A stretch of 64,000 nt of DNA. Origin: JAUVPY01 sp034412795. GTDB taxonomy: Bacteria > Chloroflexota > Anaerolineae > 4572-78 > NAK82. This document shows positions 16,272 through 24,117 of the stretch, one piece after another. The notes beneath the pieces were generated by a model. That model ran no database searches, was not told where the DNA came from, and saw nothing but the letters and a program-made list of their open reading frames with translations. Within the stretch, counting starts at the first letter, position 1; every line of letters starts with the position of its first letter. Made by a program: the position numbers and the translations under genes. The stretch covers positions 1 to 64,000 of the forward strand of contig DAOUMD010000277.1 in the NCBI GenBank assembly GCA_034412795.1. The letters are read 5' to 3'.

Positions 16272-16440
16272 TTACATCGCACGCGTCTCCAGCCACCGCT
16301 TAAGCGAACGCTGGCTTTCACCAGAGGGCTTACATCAGATTCTCAACGCTGATGTCCTCGTCAAGGTCCGGCCAGTGGATGCCCTCTCCCCGGCCAATCA
16401 AGCGCCAGTTATCACGCTCCTCCGGTGTCCCAATCACACT
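16272..16440 (-). pseudogene. Truncated, frameshifted DUF2442 remnant
   Basis: The minus strand encodes TPEERDNWRLIGRGEGIHW, then PDLDEDISVENLM and a stop. One frame over, the family tail resumes (KPSGESQRSLKRWLETRAM) to a stop at 16272. The N-terminal half is absent: the fragment begins at the end of the ADP-ribosylglycohydrolase gene. Its nucleotide sequence is closely related to the DUF2442 gene at 15405-15793, so one copy arose by duplication and both decayed. Confidence 0.75.
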
Positions 16441-17438
16441 CAGGCGAGCTTTCTCTTATTGAGTGCCAGGAGTTGCTCCGCCATGTGCTCTATTGTTGAG
16501 CGCATGGCCAGACGACCGCGCCACGTTTCCGGGATGGCGCGTTCTCCATAGTACGCCCCGGCTAATTGTCCATACACGGCGCCGGTTGTATCCGCGTCAT
16601 TACCCAGATTTACCGCCATTAAACAACCTTCTCGAAATGAATCACTGTTATAAAACGCCCACAATGCAGCTTCTAGTGATTTCACTACATATCCTGAGCC
16701 TTCGATGGCGGGTGGCCTCGGACCAAAGCCAGGCAGTATCGTTATTTCATCAGGTTCCGGGGGTGGGGTTAGCTCCTTGAACGAACCCGCCGCGACTTCA
16801 TCAATCTCTGATACCAACGGGCGTTTACTCCAATAATCCGGGACGGGACAATAACGAGGTGAAAGGAGTTCTTCCTTGCTCGCTCCATTCACGGCACCAA
16901 CAAGTAAGCCACCAAAATAGCGACAAGCATCGACGGCCGCTCTCGTCCCGTGTGTTGTACGGGAGCTTTCGGCAGCCCTTTCAATCGCTCGTAATGGTTG
17001 TGAGGCATAAGCCAACGGTACAGGTGCTAATCGCATAATTGACCCATTGCCGGCTGACTGCGGATGCGTTGAACCGCTGTATGGATCGCCAGTTTTCTCG
17101 AACCTTCGAAGTGCCCTCCCTACCGTATCACCAATATCAAAACAGTGCCCTGTGCTGCTCAGATAGCCTTCCCGATACCAACGCACGTACCGCTTCATTT
17201 GATCGGTGGGGTCAAAGCCTTTTTGCTCGATCAAGCTTTCGGCTAAACAGAGGCCCATGGAGGTATCGTCCGTCCATTGACCGGGTTCTAGTTTAAATGG
17301 GCCACCACCAAGCATATCATCAATCGGTTTGAATTTACCGGGACGTTTGAATTCAAGTGTTGTGCCAACTGCATCACCGCAGGCTAGCCCCAGCAATGCA
17401 CCTCGATATCTATCAAGTTCACAAATTTGTGTATCCAT
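16440..17438 (-). CDS. ADP-ribosylglycohydrolase family protein
   Basis: About 332 residues from the ATG at 17438, preferred over an upstream TTG. The DraG-type fold is shown by RYRGALLGLACGDAVG at the N terminus, the metal-binding WTDDTSM motif (about residue 55) and the second metal site NLGNDADTTGAV near the C terminus. Family members remove ADP-ribose from arginine or other targets, or hydrolyse related conjugates, using two Mg ions. All metal ligands appear present. Its place in a toxin-antitoxin-rich island is compatible with an antitoxin-like role, but no ADP-ribosyltransferase toxin is adjacent. Confidence 0.88.
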   Translation of the reverse strand: MDTQICELDRYRGALLGLACGDAVGTTLEFKRPGKFKPIDDMLGGGPFKLEPGQWTDDTSMGLCLAESLIEQKGFDPTDQMKRYVRWYREGYLSSTGHCFDIGDTVGRALRRFEKTGDPYSGSTHPQSAGNGSIMRLAPVPLAYASQPLRAIERAAESSRTTHGTRAAVDACRYFGGLLVGAVNGASKEELLSPRYCPVPDYWSKRPLVSEIDEVAAGSFKELTPPPEPDEITILPGFGPRPPAIEGSGYVVKSLEAALWAFYNSDSFREGCLMAVNLGNDADTTGAVYGQLAGAYYGERAIPETWRGRLAMRSTIEHMAEQLLALNKRKLA

Positions 17439-17582
17439 AATTTGTAGCCTTCGTGGCGCTGAGGGCAACCAGGTCTACCGGATGCTGAATTTCCCCTTAC
17501 CCACCCTCACCGCTCCAACAGGTCTGCGCGCGGTAGTTACGTTAACAATGCCCTGTGCGTTTGTGACTGTGCTGGGCTTGCG

Positions 17583-17698
17583 CTGTGACTGCGGGAATCG
17601 AACCCGCGACGCGGCCCCTCGCATCGACCAGGGCCAACTTACCCAGTTGGCGGGGTGTGCGCTCGCCCCTGCTGGAGCAGCTACCAGCTAAACATCAC
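17583..17698 (-). ncRNA. tRNA-like structured RNA after the DIP1984-family gene
   Basis: Read on the minus strand this stretch has a perfect T-arm (GCGGG-TTCGATT-CCCGC), an anticodon-like arm (CCAAC-TGGGTAA-GTTGG), a D-arm-like hairpin (GCTGG...CCAGC), an additional GGGG...CCCC stem between them and a long variable-type stem (CCCT...AGGG). A short acceptor-like pairing (GTGAT with GTCAC) brackets it. Base 33 is G rather than U, there is an extra arm, and no CCA follows, so it is not a normal tRNA. It could be a tRNA-mimic ncRNA (Y-RNA-like) or a tRNA pseudogene. Its 5' end overlaps the stop codon of the preceding gene. Confidence 0.5.
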
Positions 17699-18153
17699 TC
17701 TAGCAGCTCCGTGCGCCAGTTGGCTTCCTGAATCCTCGCATCCAATTCGCGGTACTCCCTTGCCAGTTCGTCAGCCTGCTTTTGAGTCCCGGCGACGTTA
17801 ACCACACTCTGAAATTTCACTTCTGACTTGCTGTAGCGAGCTTGGGTTACTGTCGCAGCCTGTGCAAGTTCCTGGTAAACTGCGTGCTTCAGCCTTATCA
17901 CATCCCTGGTGGCTAGAGCATCTGTGAGAGTGACCCCCGGCTCAAACTCCGTCGCACTATTGGTTCTGTTGATGCGCTGTATCAGTTGCATAAGTTCCTC
18001 TGATACCCGCTCAAATTCTTTCGCCAATTCTTTCGGATCCTCGGCGGGCTTATCACCTTCCTGAACTTTGGCATTGCGGAGAAGCCTTTGCTTCAGTTGC
18101 TCTGCACGTTTCTGGCAATCAGCCCGTAGAATCAATGCTTCTGCTAACTTCAT
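17695..18153 (-). CDS. DIP1984 family protein
   Basis: A 152-residue, largely helical protein starting MKLAEALILRADCQKRAEQL, with GGAGG 7 nt before the ATG at 18153. The sequence matches the DIP1984 (septicolysin-annotated) family along its length: LLRNAKVQEGDKPAEDP, INRTNSATEF, LTDALATRDV and the C-terminal DELAREYRELDARIQEANW. The function is not established. A tRNA-like RNA begins at its stop codon, so the protein may bind or be co-regulated with that RNA; this is inference from position. Confidence 0.82.
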   Translation of the reverse strand: MKLAEALILRADCQKRAEQLKQRLLRNAKVQEGDKPAEDPKELAKEFERVSEELMQLIQRINRTNSATEFEPGVTLTDALATRDVIRLKHAVYQELAQAATVTQARYSKSEVKFQSVVNVAGTQKQADELAREYRELDARIQEANWRTELLE

Positions 18154-18223
18154 GGTTTCGCCTCCAATGTCGGCTTCCACAACAAGTCGTTGGGAGGAGC
18201 CTCGCGTCGATGTCGTGGCAAAA

Positions 18224-18257
18224 GAACAACGGATGCGCAGGAGGTAACCGATTCACC
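18224..18257. repeat. Dispersed repeat unit, copy 2 (single arm)
   Basis: A 34-nt sequence beginning GAACAACGGATGCGCAGGA and ending GATTCACC matches 15820-15853 with two mismatches. Unlike copy 1 it lacks the complementary right arm. It lies between the BrnA-like gene and the DIP1984 gene. Confidence 0.65.
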
Positions 18258-18269
18258 TGAGCGGCTTGT

Positions 18270-18554
18270 TTAGGCTGCCTTTTGCCCTGCGTTGTTAGAG
18301 ATCTTGGCCTGCTGAAGTTCTTCACGAATTATCCTGCGTAAGGTGGCTTCCCAGTCCTCTTGCTGACTTTGAACATACTCACGCAAGGCCTGGTTGATCA
18401 GCATTTGATAATTACCACCGCCTGCAGCATTAACCTGCTCGCGAAACCAATTTACAATATCTGTATCAATGCGGATCGTAATGCGGGTTTTATTGGGTGC
18501 TGGCGGTGCAATTGGTCCCCGCTTCGCCTGGCTAAAATCGTATTCTTCGAGCAT
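18270..18554 (-). CDS. BrnA-like antitoxin (orphan)
   Basis: A 94-residue protein with the BrnA pattern: a short N-terminal acidic/basic tail, a ribbon strand KTRITIRIDTDIVNWFREQ, then GNYQMLINQALREYVQ, a ribbon-helix-helix DNA-binding unit. BrnA normally neutralises the BrnT RNase encoded just upstream. Here the 154 bp upstream to nuoM contains no BrnT-like frame, so it is an orphan antitoxin or a regulator. It marks the nuoM side of the accessory island. Confidence 0.75.
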   Translation of the reverse strand: MLEEYDFSQAKRGPIAPPAPNKTRITIRIDTDIVNWFREQVNAAGGGNYQMLINQALREYVQSQQEDWEATLRRIIREELQQAKISNNAGQKAA

Positions 18555-18708
18555 CTCAGCCTGTTCCTTTGCGGTTACTGGCTAAAATTCAGATGAATTT
18601 TGGGCTTAATAGGCAACCTGGCTTTTAAAAGAATCGTTTCAGGGATTTCTCCCTGCGGTCGAAATGACATACTGTTCCACCACCTCAGCGAGGGCCGCTG
18701 GTCGTACA

Positions 18709-20208
18709 TCACTCACTGTCCACCTCCGCCACGACCGCCGTGGCGCTTGCCTGGGTGATGAGCCGGCCCACGGTGGGGCTGATGTCCCGGAAGAAGAGGT
18801 TGGGGAAGAGGCCGATGACGAAAAAGAAGATGACCAGCGGCAGCAGCACCAGGATCTCGCGGGGAGTCATGTCGGTCAGGCTCTGGTTGGCCGGGTTGAG
18901 TTGGCCAAACAGGGTGCGCCGCACGGCGACCAGCAGGTACCAGGCGGCGAGCACGATGCCGAAGGTAGCGATGGCGGCGTAGGCTACGTTCACCTGGAAG
19001 GTGCCCAGCAGGATGGTGAACTCTCCGACGAAGCCATTCATGCCCGGCAAGCCCACGGACGATAGGGCGGTAATGATGAAGAACGAGCCAAAGATGGGGA
19101 CTTTGGCCCAGATGCCGCCGTAGTCTTTGAACAAGCGGGTATGGCGCCGCTCGTAAAGGACGCCGACCAGCAAGAAGAGGGCGCCGGTGCTCAGACCGTG
19201 GTTGACCATTTGCAGCACGGCGCCGCTGACGGCCTGGGGGGTCAGGGCGAAGGTGCCGAGCACGATGAAGCCCATATGGGCTACGCTGGAGTAGGCGACC
19301 AGGCTCTTGACATCCTCCTGGGCCAGCGCCACCAGAGCGCCGTAAATGATGCCGATCAGGGCCAATACGGACAGCAGGGGCGCGAAGGTCGGGACCGCCT
19401 CCGGGAACAGAGGTAGAGCAAAACGTAAATAGCCGTAGGAGCCCATCTTGAGCAGCACGCCGGCCAGGATGACGGAGCCGGCGGTGGGCGCTTCGACGTG
19501 GGCGGCCGGCAACCAGGTGTGCAGCGGGAAGAGGGGCACTTTGACGGCGAAGGCCAGGGCAAAGGCGGCGAAGAGCCAGAGCTGCATGCCGGCCGGGATG
19601 GTGGTTTCCAACAAGATGGTCAGGTCGCTGGTACCGCCCCACATGTAGAGCACGATGGCGGCGACCAGCATCAACGCGCTGCCGGCCATGGTGAACAGGA
19701 AGAACTTGACGGCCGCGTATACCCGCCGTTCTCCACCCCAGCGGCCGATGAGCAGCGCCATAGGGATGAGGCTCGCCTCCCAGAAGAAATAGAAAAGGAA
19801 GAGATCGAGGGAGACGAAGACGCCCAGCATGGCGGTCTCCATCAGCAGCATGAGGACCATGTACTCTTTGACCTGCTCGGTGATGGCCCGCCACGAGCTG
19901 AGCACGGCCAGGGCGCTAAGCAGCGTGGTCAACAAGACCAGGTAGAGGCTGATGCCGTCCAGGCCGACGTGGTAGCTGATGTTCAAATCAGGGATCCAGA
20001 CCCTGACTTCTTCAAACTGGAAGCCGGGCTCACCGGTTGCGAAATAAAAGTAGAGGGCCAGCGACAGGACAAGGACGACTAGCGTCGTGACCAGGGCCAC
20101 CCATTTCACAAGGCTTTCCCGTCCGCGGGGCAACAACGCCACGAGAATAGCCCCGGCAACGGGCAGGACGAGCAGAATAGAGAGTAATGGAACACCTAGT
20201 TGGTTCAT
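18709..20208 (-). CDS. nuoM: NADH-quinone oxidoreductase subunit M
   Basis: A 499-residue antiporter-like complex I subunit with about 14 TM helices. Family markers include HVGLDGISLYLVLLTTLL, FFWEASLIPMALLIGRWGG with the conserved Glu, FAVKVPLFPLHTWLPAAHVEAPT with the conserved Lys and His, and QEDVKSLVAYSSVAHMGFI. It translocates protons in the membrane arm. It is preceded by nuoL and followed, instead of by nuoN, by accessory genes. Confidence 0.96.
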   Translation of the reverse strand: MNQLGVPLLSILLVLPVAGAILVALLPRGRESLVKWVALVTTLVVLVLSLALYFYFATGEPGFQFEEVRVWIPDLNISYHVGLDGISLYLVLLTTLLSALAVLSSWRAITEQVKEYMVLMLLMETAMLGVFVSLDLFLFYFFWEASLIPMALLIGRWGGERRVYAAVKFFLFTMAGSALMLVAAIVLYMWGGTSDLTILLETTIPAGMQLWLFAAFALAFAVKVPLFPLHTWLPAAHVEAPTAGSVILAGVLLKMGSYGYLRFALPLFPEAVPTFAPLLSVLALIGIIYGALVALAQEDVKSLVAYSSVAHMGFIVLGTFALTPQAVSGAVLQMVNHGLSTGALFLLVGVLYERRHTRLFKDYGGIWAKVPIFGSFFIITALSSVGLPGMNGFVGEFTILLGTFQVNVAYAAIATFGIVLAAWYLLVAVRRTLFGQLNPANQSLTDMTPREILVLLPLVIFFFVIGLFPNLFFRDISPTVGRLITQASATAVVAEVDSE

Positions 20209-20232
20209 TAGTTTGCTTCCGGTTCCAGCCTA

Positions 20233-20381
20233 ATGGCGTAAAACGTATTGCGTACTGCGTACTGCGTAAAACGTAAGGCGTGATGCGTGACACTTGCGCC
20301 GCACGCAGTGCATGGGTGCGTGATGCGTGGATCGCGACGGTTACGTTTTACGTTTCACGTTTTACGTTTTACGTTTTACCT
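20233..20381. repeat. Reiterated-word hairpin between nuoL and nuoM
   Basis: The left side is built of GCGTAAAACGTATTGCGTACT and GCGTGATGCGTGA words. The right side (20338-20378) is a run of TTTTACGTTTCACG words that complement it. It fills the gap from the nuoL stop to the nuoM start. The word set (CGTTTTACG/CGTAAAACG) overlaps that in the next gap upstream and that at the window's right end. Confidence 0.75.
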
Positions 20382-22358
20382 TCACTGTAAGAAAAAGTAG
20401 GCGACGATGACGATTGCGGCGAGAAACATGGCCAGGGCGTAGTGGCGGATGTAGCCGCTTTGCAGGCGCGCCAGCAACCCACCACCTTGAGCGATTAGCC
20501 GGGCGCCGCCATCTATGATGCCGTCAATCACCGCCCTATCGATCCCTCGCGCGAAGAAACGAGCCAGGGCCCAGCCAGGTCTCACCAATGCAGCATCGTA
20601 CAACTCATCCACGTAGTATTTATTGGCCAATACCTTGAAGGCTAACTTGAAACGCACGGCAAGATTGGCAGGCACATCCCGGTTGGCGACATAGAACCAG
20701 GTAGCCAGCCCTATACCTAGCAGGGCGATAATGCTCGATGCAGCAAGCAGCCCCGCCTCTAACCCGATCGAAAGATGAGCTGCTTCGCCCCCCGCTATCT
20801 CGAAGGCGGTAAAGACAGGGTGCAGCCAACTCTCAACCAGATGATCCAGGGGGAAGATGGCGGGCAGTCCCAGCACGCCGCCGAACAGAGCCAAGACCGC
20901 GAGCAGGATGAGGGGCCAGGTCATGATCCCCCGTGCCTCGTGGGCATGGTCAAATAGCTCTTGGTCACGAGGTTTCCCAAAAAAGGCGATGAAAAGGGCG
21001 CGGAAGATGTAAAAGGCGGTCAACAGGGCGGTGAACAGGCCGACAGCATACAGAATCGGAGAGAAGTCGAAAGCTTCGGCCAGAATCTCATCCTTGGAGA
21101 AGAAGCCTGAGGTCAGTGGAAAGCCGGCCAGGGCCAGTGCACCGATCAGGAAGGTCCAGAATGTGACCGGCATTTTGCGGCGCAAGCCCCCCATACGGCG
21201 GATGTCTATCACGTCGTCCAGTGCGTGCATCACGCTGCCAGCAGCCAGGAAGAGCAAGGCCTTGAAGAAGGCGTGGGTTGTCAGGTGGAACATACCAAAT
21301 ATGTAATCACCGATGCCTACCGCCAGGAACATGTAACCTAGCTGGCTGATGGTGGAATAGGCCAACACCCGCTTCAGATCGGTTTGCACCAAAGCAATCG
21401 TCGCGGCGTATAGGGCAGTGACCGCGCCGACGATGGCTACCAGCAGCGAGGTGGCCGGGGCCAGACTGTAAAGGACGTGGCTGCGGGCGATCATATAAAC
21501 GCCAGCGGTGACCATGGTCGCGGCGTGGATGAGGGCCGAAACCGGCGTGGGGCCAGCCATAGCATCCGGCAACCACACGTAGAGCGGCAATTGCGCGCTC
21601 TTGCCCACCGCCCCGACGAAAAGCAGCAAGGTGATGACGGTCATGGTCGTGGTGGTGACCTCGGGTGCCGCGCTAAACACCCCGGCGTAGTTCAGCGTGC
21701 CGAACGTGGTCCAGATCAAAAAGACACCCAGCGCAAAGCCAAAATCGCCCACCCGGTTGACGATAAAAGCCTTCTTGCCGGAATCGGAAGGGTTCAGGTT
21801 GGCGGGGATGGGCACCTCTTCGCCGTTCTTGAGCCGGATCGGCGCCTGTGGCTCGTCCTTTCGGAAGAACCAGAAGCCGATGAGCAGGTATGAGCAGACA
21901 CCCACCAACTCCCAGCCGACGTACATCACCAGGTAATTGCTGGCCAACACCAGGACGAGCATGGAGACGATGAACAGGTTCATCAAGGCGAAGAAGCGGG
22001 CATAGAGACGGTCCTCCTCATGGTCCATGTAGCCGATGGAGTAGACGTGGATGAGGAAGCCCACCCCGGTGACGACCAGCACCATCAGGATCGACAGGGG
22101 GTCAGCCAGCAGGCTCATCTCCACGCGGAAGGTGCCGATGGTAATCCAGTCCCACAGCGGCACGAGCACCGCCCGGTCGTGGGGGGAGAAGGTCAGCAGA
22201 TTCAAGGCTGAGAAGAGCCCGACGAGGAAGGCGAGTGCCACCACGGCCGGGCCGACGATACTTACAAAGCCACGCCCCAGGCGACGGCCAAGCAATCCGT
22301 TGAGCAACACACCAGCTAGTGGAAAGGCGATAGCGAGCCAGATGTATTGGATGGCCAT
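20382..22358 (-). CDS. nuoL: NADH-quinone oxidoreductase subunit L
   Basis: A 658-residue subunit, the largest antiporter-like complex I protein. It has the conserved FVGWELVGVCSYLLIGFWF-like block, KAFIVNRVGDFGFALG, GKSAQLPLYVWLPDAMAGPTP, QTDLKRVLAYSTISQLGYMF and HAFFKALLFLAAGSVMH, followed by the C-terminal lateral helix. It is the distal proton channel of the membrane arm. Length and motifs are normal. Confidence 0.96.
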   Translation of the reverse strand: MAIQYIWLAIAFPLAGVLLNGLLGRRLGRGFVSIVGPAVVALAFLVGLFSALNLLTFSPHDRAVLVPLWDWITIGTFRVEMSLLADPLSILMVLVVTGVGFLIHVYSIGYMDHEEDRLYARFFALMNLFIVSMLVLVLASNYLVMYVGWELVGVCSYLLIGFWFFRKDEPQAPIRLKNGEEVPIPANLNPSDSGKKAFIVNRVGDFGFALGVFLIWTTFGTLNYAGVFSAAPEVTTTTMTVITLLLFVGAVGKSAQLPLYVWLPDAMAGPTPVSALIHAATMVTAGVYMIARSHVLYSLAPATSLLVAIVGAVTALYAATIALVQTDLKRVLAYSTISQLGYMFLAVGIGDYIFGMFHLTTHAFFKALLFLAAGSVMHALDDVIDIRRMGGLRRKMPVTFWTFLIGALALAGFPLTSGFFSKDEILAEAFDFSPILYAVGLFTALLTAFYIFRALFIAFFGKPRDQELFDHAHEARGIMTWPLILLAVLALFGGVLGLPAIFPLDHLVESWLHPVFTAFEIAGGEAAHLSIGLEAGLLAASSIIALLGIGLATWFYVANRDVPANLAVRFKLAFKVLANKYYVDELYDAALVRPGWALARFFARGIDRAVIDGIIDGGARLIAQGGGLLARLQSGYIRHYALAMFLAAIVIVAYFFLQ

Positions 22359-22374
22359 AGGTTCTCCGATGTTG

Positions 22375-22491
22375 GAAATACGTGATGCGTGAGGCGTGAT
22401 ACGTGATGCGTGAGGCGTGATACGCGACTGTCACGGATCACACTTCACGGATCACGCTTCACGTTTTACGTTTCACGTTTCACGTTTTACT
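22375..22491. repeat. Reiterated-word hairpin between nuoK and nuoL
   Basis: The left side repeats ACGTGATGCGTGAGGCGTGAT about two and a half times. The right side carries complementary TCACGGATCACACTTCACGG and TTTTACGTTTCACG words up to 22489. It occupies the entire 133-bp gap and would form a long imperfect stem in the operon mRNA. Confidence 0.75.
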
Positions 22492-22800
22492 CTATCCTTT
22501 CAAGGATGAGACATCGTCCAGGTCGGTCGTCTCGCGCAGGCGGTTCAATTCAATCAGGATGGCCAAGCCGATGGCGACCTCAACGGCAGCGACAGCCATG
22601 ATCATCAAGACAAAAATCTGCCCGGTAAGCGAATCGAGATGGCGCGAGAGAGCGATGAAGGTGAGGTTGACGGCGTTCATCATCATCTCGACGCACATCA
22701 GTACGATGAGTGCGTTACGTCGGAGAAGAACGCCCCCCGCACCGATGACGAATAAAATCGCGCCTAAGAGCAGAAACCACGAAGTTGGAACAGCAGCCAC
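22492..22800 (-). CDS. nuoK: NADH-quinone oxidoreductase subunit K
   Basis: A 102-residue, three-TM complex I subunit. The two functionally important membrane glutamates are in MCVEMMMNAVNLTF and AVAAVEVAIGLAILI, as in other NuoK proteins, and the C terminus (NRLRETTDLDDVSSLKG) is typical. It couples the quinone site to the antiporter subunits. It lies downstream of nuoJ with a 34-nt gap. Confidence 0.96.
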   Translation of the reverse strand: MAAVPTSWFLLLGAILFVIGAGGVLLRRNALIVLMCVEMMMNAVNLTFIALSRHLDSLTGQIFVLMIMAVAAVEVAIGLAILIELNRLRETTDLDDVSSLKG

Positions 22801-22834
22801 GTCGTTATCATCCTCTCTGTATCACACGTCATGC

Positions 22835-23389
22835 CTATTGATCTCCTTCGCCTGATCGGCGAAGGGTCGCCCGCCAGCGCTGGCCGAGGACAACCGCCCC
22901 TATCATGCCTACCAACAAAAGGACTGAAGCCAACTCAAAAGGTAGCAGATATTTGGTAAAGAGGGCCACGCCCAGCGCCTCAGTCTGGCCAACCTCGGCG
23001 ACGTGTTGGGGGGTGGCTATACCGGTGGCCCCCCCAATGAATCCCTCATACACCACGGTGCCCAACAGGGTTAACAAGACGAGGGCGATACCCACAAAAA
23101 AAGCGGTGCGCCAGTTGAACCAGTTCCTGGGCTGCATCTCACCGCCAGCCCCAAGCAACATCACCACGAACAAGAAGAGCACCACAATGGCGCCGGCGTA
23201 GACTACGATTTGCACCATCGCAATGAACTGGGCGTTGAGCATCAGGTAGAACACAGCTAGCGACGCAAAATTTACCAGCAACGACAGCGCGCTGTAGACG
23301 GCATTACGGTTGAAAATCACGCCCAGTGCGGCCACTACCGCCGTGGCGGCCAGGACGAAAAAGAGTACCTGTTGTAACTGTACGGTCAT
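22835..23389 (-). CDS. nuoJ: NADH-quinone oxidoreductase subunit J
   Basis: A 184-residue, five-TM complex I subunit. The start is the ATG at 23389, with GAGGAAC directly upstream; an in-frame start six codons earlier lacks a site. Markers are FNRNAVYSALSLLVNFASLAVFY and IVVYAGAIVVLFLFVVMLLG, the latter holding the pi-bulge helix that gates the proton path. A short basic C terminus follows the last TM. Confidence 0.95.
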   Translation of the reverse strand: MTVQLQQVLFFVLAATAVVAALGVIFNRNAVYSALSLLVNFASLAVFYLMLNAQFIAMVQIVVYAGAIVVLFLFVVMLLGAGGEMQPRNWFNWRTAFFVGIALVLLTLLGTVVYEGFIGGATGIATPQHVAEVGQTEALGVALFTKYLLPFELASVLLLVGMIGAVVLGQRWRATLRRSGEGDQ

Positions 23390-23409
23390 AAGTTCCTCAA
23401 ATCTCAAAT

Positions 23410-23497
23410 ATCAAATGACAAATGACAAATGACAAATAGCAAACTGTTTCTGGGTATTTGATATTTGTGATTTGATATTTGTCATTTGTCATTTGAT
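23410..23497. repeat. Perfect 21-bp inverted repeat of CAAATGA words between nuoI and nuoJ
   Basis: The arms at 23410-23430 and 23477-23497 are perfectly complementary and made of repeated AAATGAC words. Further CAAATA/TATTTG words lie in the loop. The right arm overlaps the last codons and the TGA stop of nuoI, so the repeat has taken over the end of the coding sequence. Confidence 0.85.
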
Positions 23498-23998
23498 CTT
23501 CCCCCATTTCGGCTCGACCCATACCTGGTCATCGCGGATGCGGATGTGCTCGGGCTGGTGAGGTTCCAGCAACTCCTCTTGAGTGATTATCGCGTCCCAG
23601 CGATCATAGGTTGCCAGGGCAAAATCGTGCTCCAACACGATCGCCTCGGTGGGACAAGCTTCGGCACAGTAGCCACAGAAAATACAACGCAGCAAGTTGA
23701 TCTCGTAAACTTCGGCATAGCGTTCGCCAGGCGAACGGCGATTCTCTTCGGTGTTCTCGCCCGAGATCACCAAGATGCAATCGGTGGGACAGGCGGCCGC
23801 ACACAACGAACAACCGATGCAACGCTCCAGGCCGTTATCGTACCGCTTGAGCACGTGACGCCCTCTGAAGCGGGGATAGACCGCCACCGGCTCGCTGGGA
23901 AACTGGTTGGTGACAGGTCGACTGAAGAGATGCTTCAGGGTAATCCACATGGCCCGTAGAATTTCTATCGAGCCACTCCAAACCTCTTTCAACATCAT
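23489..23998 (-). CDS. nuoI: NADH-quinone oxidoreductase subunit I (2x4Fe-4S)
   Basis: A 169-residue ferredoxin-like complex I subunit from the ATG at 23998 (two adjacent ATGs; GGGAG upstream). It has two classic clusters: CIGCSLCAAACPTDC about residues 62-76 and CIFCGYCAEACPTEA about 107-121, carrying N6a and N6b. It bridges the peripheral arm to the quinone site. The last codons and stop coincide with the inverted-repeat arm in the nuoI-nuoJ gap. Confidence 0.96.
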   Translation of the reverse strand: MMLKEVWSGSIEILRAMWITLKHLFSRPVTNQFPSEPVAVYPRFRGRHVLKRYDNGLERCIGCSLCAAACPTDCILVISGENTEENRRSPGERYAEVYEINLLRCIFCGYCAEACPTEAIVLEHDFALATYDRWDAIITQEELLEPHQPEHIRIRDDQVWVEPKWGKIK

Positions 23999-24117
23999 AT
24001 CACTCCCAAACGCCACTAACCAATTCTCGGTACAAAACGTAAGTCCGCCGCTGACGCACACCTGCCCCACCGTCAGGTGCGGGTTGGGATGAGCCAGCTA
24101 CGGATCAAACGACAATA

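Noticed and set aside
17583..17698. Canonical tRNA gene
   Set aside because: The T-arm is perfect, but there is an extra stem between the D-like and anticodon-like arms, base 33 is G, the acceptor pairing is only about 5 bp, and there is no CCA end.
19498..20082. Plus-strand frame within nuoM
   Set aside because: It is the antisense of conserved nuoM helices; its charged low-complexity product has no family match.
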